A stretch of 64,000 bases of DNA from contig NW_026262593.1 of assembly GCF_021869535.1 (NCBI RefSeq), forward strand, positions 55,107,318 through 55,171,317. Reading direction: 5' to 3'. Every line of letters starts with the position of its first letter. Positions within the stretch are counted from its first letter, which is position 1. The notes beneath the pieces are model-generated. The model did not search any database and was not told where the DNA came from. It saw only the letters and a list, made by a program, of their open reading frames with translations. Positions 23,653 through 35,170 of the stretch are shown piece by piece. A program made the translations under genes and the position numbers. This stretch comes from Mytilus californianus. Taxonomy: Eukaryota > Mollusca > Bivalvia > Mytilida > Mytilidae.

Positions 23653-24405
23653 CTGACTTATTCGTCAAAAAATATTATTTTCTGCAAAGATTTGCAGAAT
23701 TTGCATCCTATTTTACCGACCACACTAAAGAGGGATATTCTTTTCTGATGCGTTCGGGTTTTAATACGCCCTATGGCTCATTTTTAATGTGAAATAAAAC
23801 TCACTCATTAATCTATATATATAAACTTTAGAGATCATTATCCATACACAATAAAAATATAACTGTTACTGCATGAAGCAAGACACAAAAGAATTGTTAC
23901 CACCCGATCACAGTGTATGAAAAATACAAGTCACTTTGTATGTAATTTATTGTATCAACTTAGTTTTTGAAAGGGGGGTGCTATATATTTTTTTTTAAAT
24001 TTTGTAATGACATTTTTATCACAGACAAGCAGATATGTTTAACAATTTTTAACGCACAAACTTTTCAGAATTATTTTCTTTTGAATGCCAATACAATTTT
24101 TTTTCAAACATAGAATCAAGATTTAATTCTATACTCCCCCGACCCCATTATGAGGTACGTGGCTGTTATTCTATAGAATATAAGAATATTTGATCAGTTG
24201 ATCATTTGACAGAGTAAAATGTATATATAGATGAAAAAGTTAAGAACTGACATGAAGAGAGCACGAAATCGTGAAATATGTATATGTAACAAGAAAACGA
24301 ATATCCATACATGTAGGTCAAAGTATGATTTCCAATTCAGTGTTAATCAATACGATTTTCAAAATCCTACACACGAATGTGTGAAAAGTTTTGCCTTTCC
24401 AGATT
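23653..24405. other. Unassigned sequence
   Basis: AT-rich with several T-runs. The open frame at 24231-24449 is K/R/N-rich without a recognisable domain. Confidence 0.45.
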
Positions 24406-24409
24406 CATC

Positions 24410-24690
24410 TCACGCATTATTGTCCCTTTCGAAAAAAAAGAAGAATTGAAGTCTACTTAAAAAATAGAAACCCACTGACACAATTAACTATGATACATCA
24501 ATGCCGTTTAAACTGCTTCACTATATGTAAGCGGTATGTTTTCTTTCTTTTTTAATTAATTTATTTTTGTAGTCATAACATTCATGTCTGACAATTAAAT
24601 AACCGTTAAATACCTATACTCTGAGACTCGGTTTGGTTACAAAAATATTCCACAACAAATTCGCCTATTTAACTTTTTTGATTCGAGCGT
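24410..24690 (-). promoter_or_regulatory. Degenerate upstream cassette (L4)
   Basis: This matches the outer part of the cassette ('ttgtccctttcgaaaaaa', 'aaactgcttcac', 'cataacattcatgtctgac', 'gagactcggtttg'). It lacks the E-box, and its donor-like site is altered to 'acctatac'. It lies about 3.4 kb upstream of L4, a distance similar to the L2 cassette. It is probably an inactive copy. Confidence 0.4.
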
Positions 24691-24790
24691 CACTGATGAG
24701 ACTTTTGAAGATAAAACGCGCGTCTGGCGTAAACACTTTTAATCCTGGTAACTTTGAATTTGTATAGACACCATTAAAATTGAAACATAA
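24691..24790. repeat. Short dispersed repeat
   Basis: The core 'cgtcactgatgagac...aaaacgcgcgtctggcgta' is a repeat common in bivalve genomes. Relatives in the window are the reverse complement at 9513-9560 and 48520-48560, and a diverged copy at 46740-46800. Confidence 0.6.
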
Positions 24791-25554
24791 ACTACTTGAT
24801 TGTTGTTGTGTCGAGGATGTCATTATATTTGATAGTCTAAAAGTTTGTCATATTAATAATGATAGGAATTGTTGAGTTTTGATTAAAACATAGTTTTTTC
24901 TTAGAATTTAATAAACACTTGGAAATTATATTATTTAAGATATAATTTGAGCAAAATATTCTATTACTATATAACTTTATTTAAAACATCTCATACATGA
25001 TTGTATGAGGAAATTAAAAAAAATTATGAACAGAAATTAGTATCTGAAGGCGAAAATCTAACATTTTATCATAATCTGTTGAATTGTGTAACAATTGTCA
25101 AATATTGATTTATTTTAAACATGACAAGTCTGAGTGAATACGGAAACTCATAACATTTAATGACAGGAAATTACTACTTTGAGCAAAAATATAATTTTTT
25201 TCTCATGAAACGTCTGAAACAGGAAACGGGAAATTTGTGCAATGTAATTAAAATTAAGATTTTGTTGTCAATATTTTCCAAATTACATATTGAAATATTG
25301 GATAAGTTGAAATATCAAATGACAAACAATAATCCTCATATATATCTGAGTCAAGGAGAGAGGCGAAAGATACCAAAGGGATTTTCAAACATCATAAGTA
25401 AAAAGTTTCTTTTTTTAAACACCCAAAACTGGAAAAGTAGATAAAATGTATATAATTATGATTCTGTCGTAACCTCTGTTCCAAAGAGTTTCTCTAAAGG
25501 TACTGATATAAATTTCGTATTGCTAGGTATAAGTTTTACCTATTATTTTTGTTT

Positions 25555-25900
25555 GTTTTGCTCACACATTGTTGTCAATATAATGGAATTCTATGCGAAT
25601 GTCATACAAGTGAGAGGTTTAGCTAGCTATAAAACCAATTTCAATTCACAATTTTCTACATAAGGAAATGCGTGTACCAAGTCAGAAATATGACAGATGT
25701 TTTCCATTCGTTTGATGTGTTTGAGCTTTTGATTTTGCCATTTGATAAATGACTTACCGTTTTGAATTTTCCTTGGAGTTCGGTATTTTTCTACTTTACT
25801 TTTCTCCATAAACCGAAATTTGAAAAAAAGAAAGACTATTGATACAGTTTCATCCGAATTATTGAAACTGTGTAAGTTTGGTTTATATTTCATATCTTTT
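25555..25900 (+). repeat. Retroelement 3' repeat, parallel to 35720-35970
   Basis: 'attgttgtcaatataatg', 'gcgaatgtcatacaagtgag' and 'tgtaccaagtcag' have counterparts at 35728-35850, downstream of a Penelope-like reverse transcriptase remnant. The first triplication breakpoint lies inside this repeat at about 25685. Confidence 0.7.
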
Positions 25901-25989
25901 AAATAAAATCTACGCGATATAGTTTTTTTTCTTCAAAAAACAAATGCATTAGTTCACTCATAACATGCAATAATACCACATCTTTTTTT

Positions 25990-26310
25990 ATATTCTATTA
26001 AATAATTTGTAAGTACTTACTTGAAGACTCCTACAATAAATGTCACACCAAATAAAGTGTTATAACATACTGTTGATAGTTATGTAACCAGGAAGTATGT
26101 TTACGTGATATGTAACCAGAAAGTATGGTCACGTGACATGTACTAGGAAGTATTGTCACGTGATATGTAAACAGGAAGTATTGTCACGTGATATATAACC
26201 AGGGAGAATTGTCACGTGATATATAGCCAGGAAGTATTGTCACGTGATATAGCTTTCACAGATGACAAACTACGGTTATGTTCCTTTGACTGTTTGAGTC
26301 CAGAAACGGT
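25990..26310 (-). promoter_or_regulatory. Candidate promoter/first-exon cassette with six-fold E-box array (unit 1)
   Basis: At 26085-26252 a 27-28 bp unit 'aaccaggaagtattgtcacg' plus 'tgatat' is repeated six times; five of the six keep CACGTG and the first has TACGTG. About 65 bp on, in the minus direction, lies GTAAGTACTT (plus 'acttac' at 26015-26020). The region beyond the array ('gctttcaca', 'cggttatgttcctttgactg') is the part most widely conserved with the 11.1, 40.6, 41.6 and 46.2 kb copies. It lies about 4.9 kb upstream of L4. The regulatory role is inferred from conservation and motif layout. Confidence 0.45.
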
Positions 26311-26819
26311 CTGATACTATTCAATTCAATTCTAAGTTTTTGGTTATCTACTATAACGTTCAGGGATAAGCAGTGGAATTAAGTTGAATTACAGATTCAT
26401 TAGTTAATTTGGCAATTAAACAAATGAAATATATATATTGTCAAACATTTAATATATGACCAGCAACAGGCATAAATATGTTGAATATAATCTACCAGAG
26501 TTAATTAGAGGTTTCAAATGGTTATGCTAATTAATAAAATATCATTTGTTTTTCCAAACCAGGAAATTAGGGAAGAAAACAAATTTGAATTTCATCTTCA
26601 ACTTCAATGTTCCATGGTTTGCAGATACAAATCTGTACTGAACCCTGCATATTTGCCTTTTTTTTCTAACTTCTGCGCAATGAATCTGAAAAGAATGAAT
26701 AGTTATAGAAGATATATTTTACGGGATATCTTTAAATAATCGGTAAGGTGTTAACTAATTACCAGCCTGTGTGTTTTTTATCCTCAAATTCAGACTTCTG
26801 AATACAAACTATATCTGTA

Positions 26820-27430
26820 TTGACCTTATGTATTTCATACTATACGGTACGAGTTATGTAGCTTCATTAATAAACGACGAGTTTGATAGTCTACTGACTA
26901 TATGGTATGCTTTTTATAGCCTGCGTATTATGCATTATGAGTTTCAAAGTCTGCGTATTTTACAGTATGATTTTGACAACCTGCTTACTATACCGTTAGA
27001 GTTATATAGCCTGATTATTCAACAGTATACGTTTTATAGCATGTTTTCTATATGATATGAACTCCAAAGCCTTCTTAATATATGGCATGAATTTTATAGC
27101 CTGCTTACTATAATGTATGAGTTTAATAGCTTGCTTACTAGACGGTACGAGTTGTATAGCTTGATTATTAGACGATAAGAGTTGTATAGCTTGCTTACTT
27201 TACGGTATGAATTTTATAGGCTGCTTACTATATGATATGAGTTTTAAAACTTGCTTATTATACGGTATGAATTATTTAGCTTGCCTACTATATGGCATGA
27301 CTTGTATAGCTTACTTATTATACAGCTATAGCCTTTTTACTATACGGCATGAGCTAAATAACCTGCTTTTAAGATACTGTATTTGTATAACAGCCTGCTT
27401 ACTGTATTGTATGAGCTTTATATATATCTA
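26820..27430. repeat. Degenerate 30-bp minisatellite (unit 1)
   Basis: About twenty iterations of 'gagttttatagcctgcttac' plus 'tatacggtat' (30 bp) are present. The period is a multiple of three, so long open frames with a ten-residue periodicity (YSLLTIRYEF-like) run through it. I treat these frames as artefacts. Copies occur at about 29060-29675 and 31303-31920 in the other units, and shorter stretches at 27770-27855, 33000-33190, 33480-33560 and 48905-49025. Confidence 0.8.
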
Positions 27431-28232
27431 TAAGTCTAAATTGAAAACAACGTTCAAACCTATGATTGCGTTAGATAAAAACCGCAGTACGTGTGCATGC
27501 AAAACAAATTTCTTGGTAGAGGGGTCTAAATACAGCACAAACAACATTTTCCAAAAGACCAAAAAAGTGAAAAAGTATATTTTAACAAAACGCATTTGAC
27601 TAGCAGGTCGAACAACGGATGTTCTTAAACCCTGCTGACTGCCATTGGCGATTGCATAATAAACGGATCACCATATGTAACAAAATGGATCTTAACTATT
27701 AATTTGATATATATAAATAAGAAGATTTGGTAGGATTGTCAATGAGACAACTCTCAAACAGAGATATAAAGCCTGCTTACTCTACTGTTTTAATTATATA
27801 GCTTGCCTACTATATGACATGACTTATATAGCTTGCTAACTATACGTTATGAGTTGCTTTGTAGATATATAAAAACAAGAAGATGTGGTTAATTGCCAAT
27901 GAGACAAATCTCCACCAGATACATGAAATATGACAGATGTTTTCCATTCGTTTGATGTGTTTGAGCTTTTGATTTTGCCATTTGATAAATGACTTACCGT
28001 TTTGAATTTTCCTTGGAGTTCGGTATTTTTCTACTTTACTTTTCTCCATAAACCGAAATTTGAAAAAAAAAGAAAGACTATTGATACAGTTTCATCCGAA
28101 TTATTGAAACTGTGTAAGTTTGGTTTATATTTCATATCTTTTAAATAAAATCTACGCGATATAGTTTTTTTTCTTCAAAAAACAAATGCATTAGTTCACT
28201 CATAACATGCAATAATACCACATCTTTTTTTA

Positions 28233-28553
28233 TATTCTATTAAATAATTCTTTAAGTACTTACTTGAAGACTCCTACAATAAATGTCACACCAAATAAAG
28301 TGTTATAACATACTGTTGATAGTTATGTAACCAGGAAGTATGTTTACGTGATATGTAACCAGAAAGTATGGTCACGTGACATGTACTAGGAAGTATTGTC
28401 ACGTGATATGTAAACAGGAAGTATTGTCACGTGATATATAACCAGGGAGAATTGTCACGTGATATATAGCCAGGAAGTATTGTCACGTGATATAGCTTTC
28501 ACAGATGACAAACTACGGTTATGTTCCTTTGACTGTTTGAGTCCAGAAACGGT
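28233..28553 (-). promoter_or_regulatory. Cassette with E-box array, unit 2
   Basis: Identical in layout to the unit 1 cassette: array at 28328-28495, donor-like 'acttac' at 28258-28263. Confidence 0.45.
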
Positions 28554-29059
28554 CTGATACTATTCAATTCAATTCTAAGTTTTTGGTTATCTACTATAAC
28601 GTTCAGGGATAAGCAGTGGAATTAAGTTGAATTACAGATTCATTAGTTAATTTGGCAATTAAACAAATGAAATATATATATTGTCAAACATTTAATATAT
28701 GACCAGCAACAGGCATAAATATGTTGAATATAATCTACCAGAGTTAATTAGAGGTTTCAAATGGTTATGCTAATTAATAAAATATCATTTGTTTTTCCAA
28801 ACCAGGAAATTAGGGAAGAAAACAAATTTGAATTTCATCTTCAACTTCAATGTTCCATGGTTTGCAGATAAAAATCTGTACTGAACCCTGCATATTTGCC
28901 TTTTTTTTCTAACTTCTGCGCAATGAATCTGAAAAGAATGAATAGTTATAGAAGATATATTTTACGGGATATCTTTAAATAATCGGTAAGGTGTTAACTA
29001 ATTACCAGCCTGTGTGTTTTTTATCCTCAAATTCAGACTTCTGAATACAAACTATATCT

Positions 29060-29675
29060 GTATTGACCTTATGTATTTCATACTATACGGTACGAGTTAT
29101 GTAGCTTCATTAATAAACGACGAGTTTGATAGTCTACTGACTATATGGTATGCTTTTTATAGCCTGCTTATTATGCATTATGAGTTTCAAAGTCTGCGTA
29201 TTTTACAGTATGATTTTGACAACCTGCTTACTATACCGTTAGAGTTATATAGCCTGATTATTCAACAGTATACGTTTTATAGCATGTTTTCTATATGATA
29301 TGAACTCCAAAGCCTTCTTAATATATGGCATGAATTTTATAGCCTGCTTACTATAATGTATGAGTTTAATAGCTTGCTTACTAGACGGTACGAGTTGTAT
29401 AGCTTGATTATTAGACGATAAGAGTTGTATAGCTTGCTTACTTTACGGTATGAATTTTATAGGCTGCTTACTATATGATATGAGTTTTAAAACTTGCTTA
29501 TTATACGGTATGAATTATTTAGCTTGCCTACTATATGGCATGACTTGTATAGCTTACTTATTATACAGCTATAGCCTTTTTACTATACGGCATGAGCTAA
29601 ATAACCTGTTTTTAAGATACTGTATTTGTATAACAGCCTGCTTACTGTATTGTATGAGCTTTATATATATCTATA
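29060..29675. repeat. Degenerate 30-bp minisatellite (unit 2)
   Basis: Same array as at 26820-27430, carried by the second triplication unit. Confidence 0.8.
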
Positions 29676-30475
29676 AGTCTAAATTGAAAACAACGTTCAA
29701 ACCTATGATTGCGTTAGATAAAAACCGCAGTACGTGTGCATGCAAAACAAATTTCTTGGTAGAGGGGTCTAAATACAGCACAAACAACATTTTCCAAAAG
29801 ACCAAAAAAGTGAAAAAGTATATTTTAACAAAACGCATTTGACTAGCAGGTCGAACAACGGATGTTCTTAAACCCTGCTGACTGCCATTGGCGATTGCCA
29901 AATAAACGGATCACCATATGTAACAAAATGGATCTTAACTATTAATTTGATATATATAAATAAGAAGATTTGGTAGGATTGTCAATGAGACAACTCTCAA
30001 ACAGAGATATAAAGCCTGCTTACTCTACTGTTTTAATTATATAGCTTGCCTACTATATGACATGACTTATATAGCTTGCTAACTATACGTTATGAGTTGC
30101 TTTGTAGATATATAAAAACAAGAAGATGTGGTTAATTGCCAATGAGACAAATCTCCACCAGATACATGAAATATGACAGATGTTTTCCATTCGTTTGATG
30201 TGTTTGAGCTTTTGATTTTGCCATTTGATAAATGACTTACCGTTTTGAATTTTCCTTGGAGTTCGGTATTTTTCTACTTTACTTTTCTCCATAAACCGAA
30301 ATTTGAAAAAAAAAGAAAGACTATTGATACAGTTTCATCCGAATTATTGAAACTGTGTAAGTTTGGTTTATATTTCATATCTTTTAAATAAAATCTACGC
30401 GATATAGTTTTTTTTCTTCAAAAAACAAATGCATTAGTTCACTCATAACATGCAATAATACCACATCTTTTTTTA

Positions 30476-30796
30476 TATTCTATTAAATAATTTTTTAAGT
30501 ACTTACTTGAAGACTCCTACAATAAATGTCACACCAAATAAAGTGTTATAACATACTGTTGATAGTTATGTAACCAGGAAGTATGTTTACGTGATATGTA
30601 ACCAGAAAGTATGGTCACGTGACATGTACTAGGAAGTATTGTCACGTGATATGTAAACAGGAAGTATTGTCACGTGATATATAACCAGGGAGAATTGTCA
30701 CGTGATATATAGCCAGGAAGTATTGTCACGTGATATAGCTTTCACAGATGACAAACTACGGTTATGTTCCTTTGACTGTTTGAGTCCAGAAACGGT
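30476..30796 (-). promoter_or_regulatory. Cassette with E-box array, unit 3
   Basis: Array at 30571-30738, donor-like 'acttac' at 30501-30506; otherwise as in units 1 and 2. Confidence 0.45.
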
Positions 30797-31302
30797 CTGA
30801 TACTATTCAATTCAATTCTAAGTTTTTGGTTATCTACTATAACGTTCAGGGATAAGCAGTGGAATTAAGTTGAATTACAGATTCATTAGTTAATTTGGCA
30901 ATTAAACAAATGAAATATATATATTGTCAAACATTTAATATATGACCAGCAACAGGCATAAATATGTTGAATATAATCTACCAGAGTTAATTAGAGGTTT
31001 CAAATGGTTATGCTAATTAATAAAATATCATTTGTTTTTCCAAACCAGGAAATTAGGGAAGAAAACAAATTTGAATTTCATCTTCAACTTCAATGTTCCA
31101 TGGTTTGCAGATAAAAATCTGTACTGAACCCTGCATATTTGCCTTTTTTTTCTAACTTCTGCGCAATGAATCTGAAAAGAATGAATAGTTATAGAAGATA
31201 TATTTTACGGGATATCTTTAAATAATCGGTAAGGTGTTAACTAATTACCAGCCTGTGTGTTTTTTATCCTCAAATTCAGACTTCTGAATACAAACTATAT
31301 CT

Positions 31303-31920
31303 GTATTGACCTTATGTATTTCATACTATACGGTACGAGTTATGTAGCTTCATTAATAAACGACGAGTTTGATAGTCTACTGACTATATGGTATGCTTTT
31401 TATAGCCTGCTTATTATGCATTATGAGTTTCAAAGTCTGCGTATTTTACAGTATGATTTTGACAACCTGCTTACTATACCGTTAGAGTTATATAGCCTGA
31501 TTATTCAACAGTATACGTTTTATAGCATGTTTTCTATATGATATGAACTCCAAAGCCTTCTTAATATATGGCATGAATTTTATAGCCTGCTTACTATAAT
31601 GTATGAGTTTAATAGCTTGCTTACTAGACGGTACGAGTTGTATAGCTTGATTATTAGACGATAAGAGTTGTATAGCTTGCTTACTTTACGGTATGAATTT
31701 TATAGGCTGCTTACTATATGATATGAGTTTTAAAACTTGCTTATTATACGGTATGAATTATTTAGCTTGCCTACTATATGGCATGACTTGTATAGCTTAC
31801 TTATTATACAGCTATAGCCTTTTTACTATACGGCATGAGCTAAATAACCTGTTTTTAAGATACTGTATTTGTATAACAGCCTGCTTACTGTATTGTATGA
31901 GCTTTATATATATCTATAAG
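31303..31920. repeat. Degenerate 30-bp minisatellite (unit 3)
   Basis: Same array as at 26820-27430, carried by the third triplication unit. Confidence 0.8.
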
Positions 31921-32351
31921 TCTAAATTGAAAACAACGTTCAAACCTATGATTGCGTTAGATAAAAACCGCAGTACGTGTGCATGCAAAACAAATTTCTT
32001 GGTAGAGGGGTCTAAATACAGCACAAACAACATTTTCCAAAAGACCAAAAAAGTGAAAAAGTATATTTTAACAAAACGCATTTGACTAGCAGGTCGAACA
32101 ACGGATGTTCTTAAACCCTGCTGACTGCCATTGGCGATTGCCAAATAAACGGATCACCATATGTAACAAAATGGATCTTAACTATTAATTTGATATATAT
32201 AAATAAGAAGATTTGGTAGGATTGTCAATGAGACAACTCTCAAACAGAGATATAAAGCCTGCTTACTCTACTGTTTTAATTATATAGCTTGCCTACTATA
32301 TGACATGACTTATATAGCTTGCTAACTATACGTTATGAGTTGCTTTGTAGA

Positions 32352-32770
32352 TATATAAAAACAAGAAGATGTGGTTAATTGCCAATGAGACAAATCTCCA
32401 CCAGATACAAAATGACAAAGAAATTAACAACTATAAGTCACCATACGCCCTTCAAGAATGAGGAAATCCCATACCGCATAGTCAGCTATAAAAGGCCTCG
32501 AAATGACAAATGTAAAATATTTCAACCGAGAAAAATAACGGCCAAATTCACGTAAAAAAACAATGAACGAAAAACAAATATGAAATACAGCAACAAACAA
32601 CAACCACTGAATTACAGGCTCTTGACCTGGGACAGACACATACAGAATGTGGCGGGGTTAAACATGTTAGCGGGCGCCCAACCCTTCCCCTAACCTGAGA
32701 CAGTAGTGTAACAGTATAATATATGAACAAACTATAAAAATCAGTTGAAAATGGCCTAACTCAGCAGAAA
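32352..32770 (+). repeat. Dispersed mussel repeat, full copy at the triplication edge
   Basis: It begins 'agaagatgtggttaattgcc' and aligns with 17985-18440 over its whole length. Its first 60 or so bases are also present at the ends of units 1 and 2, so the triplication breakpoint lies inside it. Confidence 0.8.
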
Positions 32771-33480
32771 AACAAGTAACAAAAACACAGACCGTAGATA
32801 TAGTCTATATATTTTACAAGTTAAAACTTATAGTAAATGTTGATTGTATATTGTATACCAAAAAAAAAGAAGAAGATATAATCCTTAATTTGAATGATTT
32901 TAAAAGTTTTATAACAGCAAATTTCAATCAATTAATGTTTTTTTTTTGTTTGTCAATACCGAAGTGCTGGCTACTGGGTTGTCGGGGACTTACAGTCTGA
33001 TTTCTATACGGCATGAGTATTAAAGCTGGCTACTATACGGTATATGATTTCTAGTCTGCTTACTATACAGTCTGAGTTGTATTGCCTTATTACATAACAG
33101 ATTGAGTTTCATAGCCTCTTGACTATAAGATATGAGTTTTATAACCAGCTTACTTTGCGATTGGCGATATGTGTTTTATAGCCTGATAACAATATCACTG
33201 GTGTTAAACTGATCGATGGGACCGCAGTTACTTCGATCCCAACATGGCGGAGGTAGAAATAGGCATGATCGTTTTCTGATAATTTCTCCGTGTAAACCTG
33301 CTGTTTTACTCAGCCACCAGGTTGATCTGTTCGGTTTCGTTGTGTGTTTGTATTCTTCATATCATATCATATAATAATCATGCTAATGGCCTTGTCACCA
33401 AATCAAAAGCCATCGAAAATTTATGGAAGATAATCGTAACTCAATAGTAACTTACCTGTAATAATCCTCACTTTATGTAT
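32771..33480. other. Minisatellite outlier and unassigned sequence
   Basis: About 33000-33190 holds six or so diverged 30-bp minisatellite units outside the triplication. The stretch at 33195-33470 is unlike its surroundings, less AT-rich, with 'cccaacatggcggagg'. I recognise no gene in it. Confidence 0.5.
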
Positions 33481-33910
33481 GAGTTGGATAGCTCCTAACT
33501 CTATGGTATATGTTTATAGCCTACTTGCTATACGGTATGCGTTTTATACCTTATGTATTATGCCGTATTAGTTTTAGTTATTGTTGAAGTGTAAAACAAA
33601 TTATAAAAGAAAAATGTTATTGCCGACAGAAATAAAGGAAACCGAATGGATTACAGGCTTCGGGTTCGGAACAGCACGTACCCTCAACCGTACCTATGTA
33701 TGTCACATGAAGTAACAGATCAACACGAGAACAAAATGTAAAAAACTGTTTGAAAAGGATTGACTCATTACATGTAGAAGAGAAGTGAAAGATGCCAAAG
33801 GGACATTTAAACTCATATCGAAAGTCGACAATAAACTGACAACGCCATGGAAAAAAAGAAAAAGACAAACAGACAAACAATAGTACATAAAACACAACAA
33901 AGAAAACTAA
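33480..33910 (-). repeat. Composite repeat: minisatellite plus retroelement tail
   Basis: The minisatellite is followed by 'attgttgaagtgt', then 'ggattacaggcttc' and the reverse complement of the 62860-63035 tail. The same arrangement appears at 48905-49740, so the two are copies of one composite element or duplication. The minus-strand frames here are repeat-derived. Confidence 0.65.
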
Positions 33911-33959
33911 AGACTGTAGATTGCGCTAAACCAAAATCTTGATAAGAGTTTGTATTGTC

Positions 33960-35170
33960 AAACTAATGATATGTTAATCCCACATACACAGACATATTAT
34001 TTGACAAGGATGAGATTTTGGCGAATCATAAGTCCTTCATGGCTTCAATGAACTTTACATTGAACAACAAATCAGAGGACTTACCTTGTATGTATTGGAT
34101 ACCTAAGTTTCACAAAATTTCGTACAAACAACGGTACATTGCCGGCTCATCTGCATGTTCCACCAAAGAATTGTCCATCAGATTGACTAAAATACTGTCC
34201 GCAGTGAAAGAGGGTCTTCAGAAATACTGTGAAACTGTTTACTCGCGTAGTGGTATTAATCATATGTTAAACATTCTAAAGAACTTCTGGATAATTTTAA
34301 ATATCGGTCTTTTCCTGAATTAGTTCTCTCAAACCGTTTGATTTTTCAACCCTGTATACCACCAATTCCCATGTGAAATTGAAAAATTGTCTAAAAGAAA
34401 TAATACACAATGCCTTTCAACATAAAAATGGTAGCATACGCTATAAATTTATTACTTTGGGATACCATAAGGCATATTTTGTTAATAGCGAACAAAAGGG
34501 TAAAACATGCTATACAGAGGAACAAGTGATCAGTATGCTGGAGTTTCTTATCGACAACATTTTTGTTGAATTTGGAGGTAGACTTTTTCAACATATTGTC
34601 GGCATTCCTATTGGAACGAACCGTGCGCCTCTCCTTGCCGATCTTTTCTTATTTTCGTATGAATCGGAGTTCCTTCAGACACTTGTTAAAAACAAGAAGA
34701 TCAAGGAAGCCAGATTATTTAATTTCACTTTATATATTGATGATGTTCTTTCCATTAACAATCCGAACTTTTCTGATTGGGTTCTATTAATATATCCCCC
34801 AGAACTAGAAATTAATGAAACAACAGACACGGCTTCCTCCGCCTCATTTTAGACTTATACCTCGAATTTGACATACACAGTCATCTCAGTGTGCCAGAAT
34901 CTATGACAAACGAGACGATTTTAATTTTAGAATTATCAATTTCCCCCACCTTAGTCATGTTAGTAGCAATATACCAACTTCAACTGCATATGGGATATAC
35001 ATTTCCCAACTTATTCGGTATGCAAGAGCTTGCAGTTCCTACTCAGACTTTGTAAAACGTCACCAGTGTCTGAGCAGAAGGTTGATGAACCAGGGGTAAG
35101 TCAAAGAACGTCTCGTCCTTTTTCTAAAAAAAGTTCATCGGAAGGTACCAATACCTTGTTGATAAATATA
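33960..35170 (+). pseudogene. Penelope-like retroelement reverse transcriptase remnant
   Basis: The translation shows retroelement RT blocks in order: LPCMYWIPKFHK and RYIAGSSACSTKELS (34018-34310), FSTLYTT near 34345, then after a frame change GIPIGTNRAPLLADLFLFSYE, the catalytic YIDDV (near 34732-34746) and LEINETTDTASSASF. After another frame change follow YDKRDDFNFRIINFPH and YGIYISQLIRYARACSSYSD (to about 35050). The block order and wording fit Penelope-like elements, which insert by target-primed reverse transcription. At least two frameshifts and an in-frame stop (near 34321) make it dead. I see no GIY-YIG endonuclease part. Similar remnants lie at 49960-50300 and 62370-62860. Confidence 0.75.

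Larger units (their letters stand above)
24900..26750. repeat. Old segmental duplication, partner at 45350-46600
   Basis: 'gacaggaaattactactttg' (25162) corresponds to 'gacaggaaactactactttg' (45533). The order continues through 'gattctgt', the E-box region and 'gaagaaaacaaatttgaat' (26572) versus 'gaagaaaacgaatttgaat' (46491). It is interrupted on this side by a dispersed-repeat segment (about 25555-25900), from within which the triplication starts. Confidence 0.7.
25685..27924. repeat. Tandem triplication, unit 1 (2,240 bp)
   Basis: Unit 1 starts at 'gaaatatgacagatg' inside a retroelement tail and ends inside the dispersed repeat at 'ccagataca'. It contains an upstream cassette with six E-box repeats, an old duplicated flank, a 30-bp minisatellite and repeat fragments. 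It differs from units 2 and 3 at a handful of positions, for example a shorter A-run near 25822, 'taatttgtaag' near 26003 and 'cgattgcataat' near 27650. By eye it is well above 99 percent identical to the others. Confidence 0.95.
27925..30167. repeat. Tandem triplication, unit 2 (2,243 bp)
   Basis: Same content as unit 1. It shares with unit 3, against unit 1, the states 'gcagataaaaatctg', 'tgcttattatgcat', 'aacctgttttta' and 'gattgccaaataa'. Units 2 and 3 are therefore the youngest pair. The junction with unit 1 reads 'ccagatacatgaaatatgac'. Confidence 0.95.
30168..32410. repeat. Tandem triplication, unit 3 (2,243 bp)
   Basis: It is nearly indistinguishable from unit 2; one visible difference is 'ttttttaagtactt' versus 'ttctttaagtactt'. 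After the unit the sequence leaves the triplication at 'ccagatacaaaatgac' and continues into a full copy of the dispersed repeat. That continuation identifies the right-hand ancestral breakpoint. Confidence 0.95.

Noticed and set aside
26085-26252. CRISPR-like array of regular 28-bp repeats
   Set aside because: The units are directly adjacent with no spacers, in an animal genome; it is a minisatellite of a regulatory motif.
26771-27599. Open frames of 94 and 130 aa, repeated in all three triplication units
   Set aside because: They run through a 30-bp minisatellite; the decapeptide periodicity and very recent duplication explain both openness and conservation.
27840-28049. 69-aa minus-strand frame repeated at 30083-30292, and 25627-25893
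   Set aside because: It derives from the retroelement tail at the triplication junction, and the copies are identical only because the units are.
33700-33900. Overlapping minus-strand hydrophobic frames that could look like membrane peptides
   Set aside because: They are retroelement-tail sequence in reverse orientation, also seen at 49522-49734 and 62844-63080.
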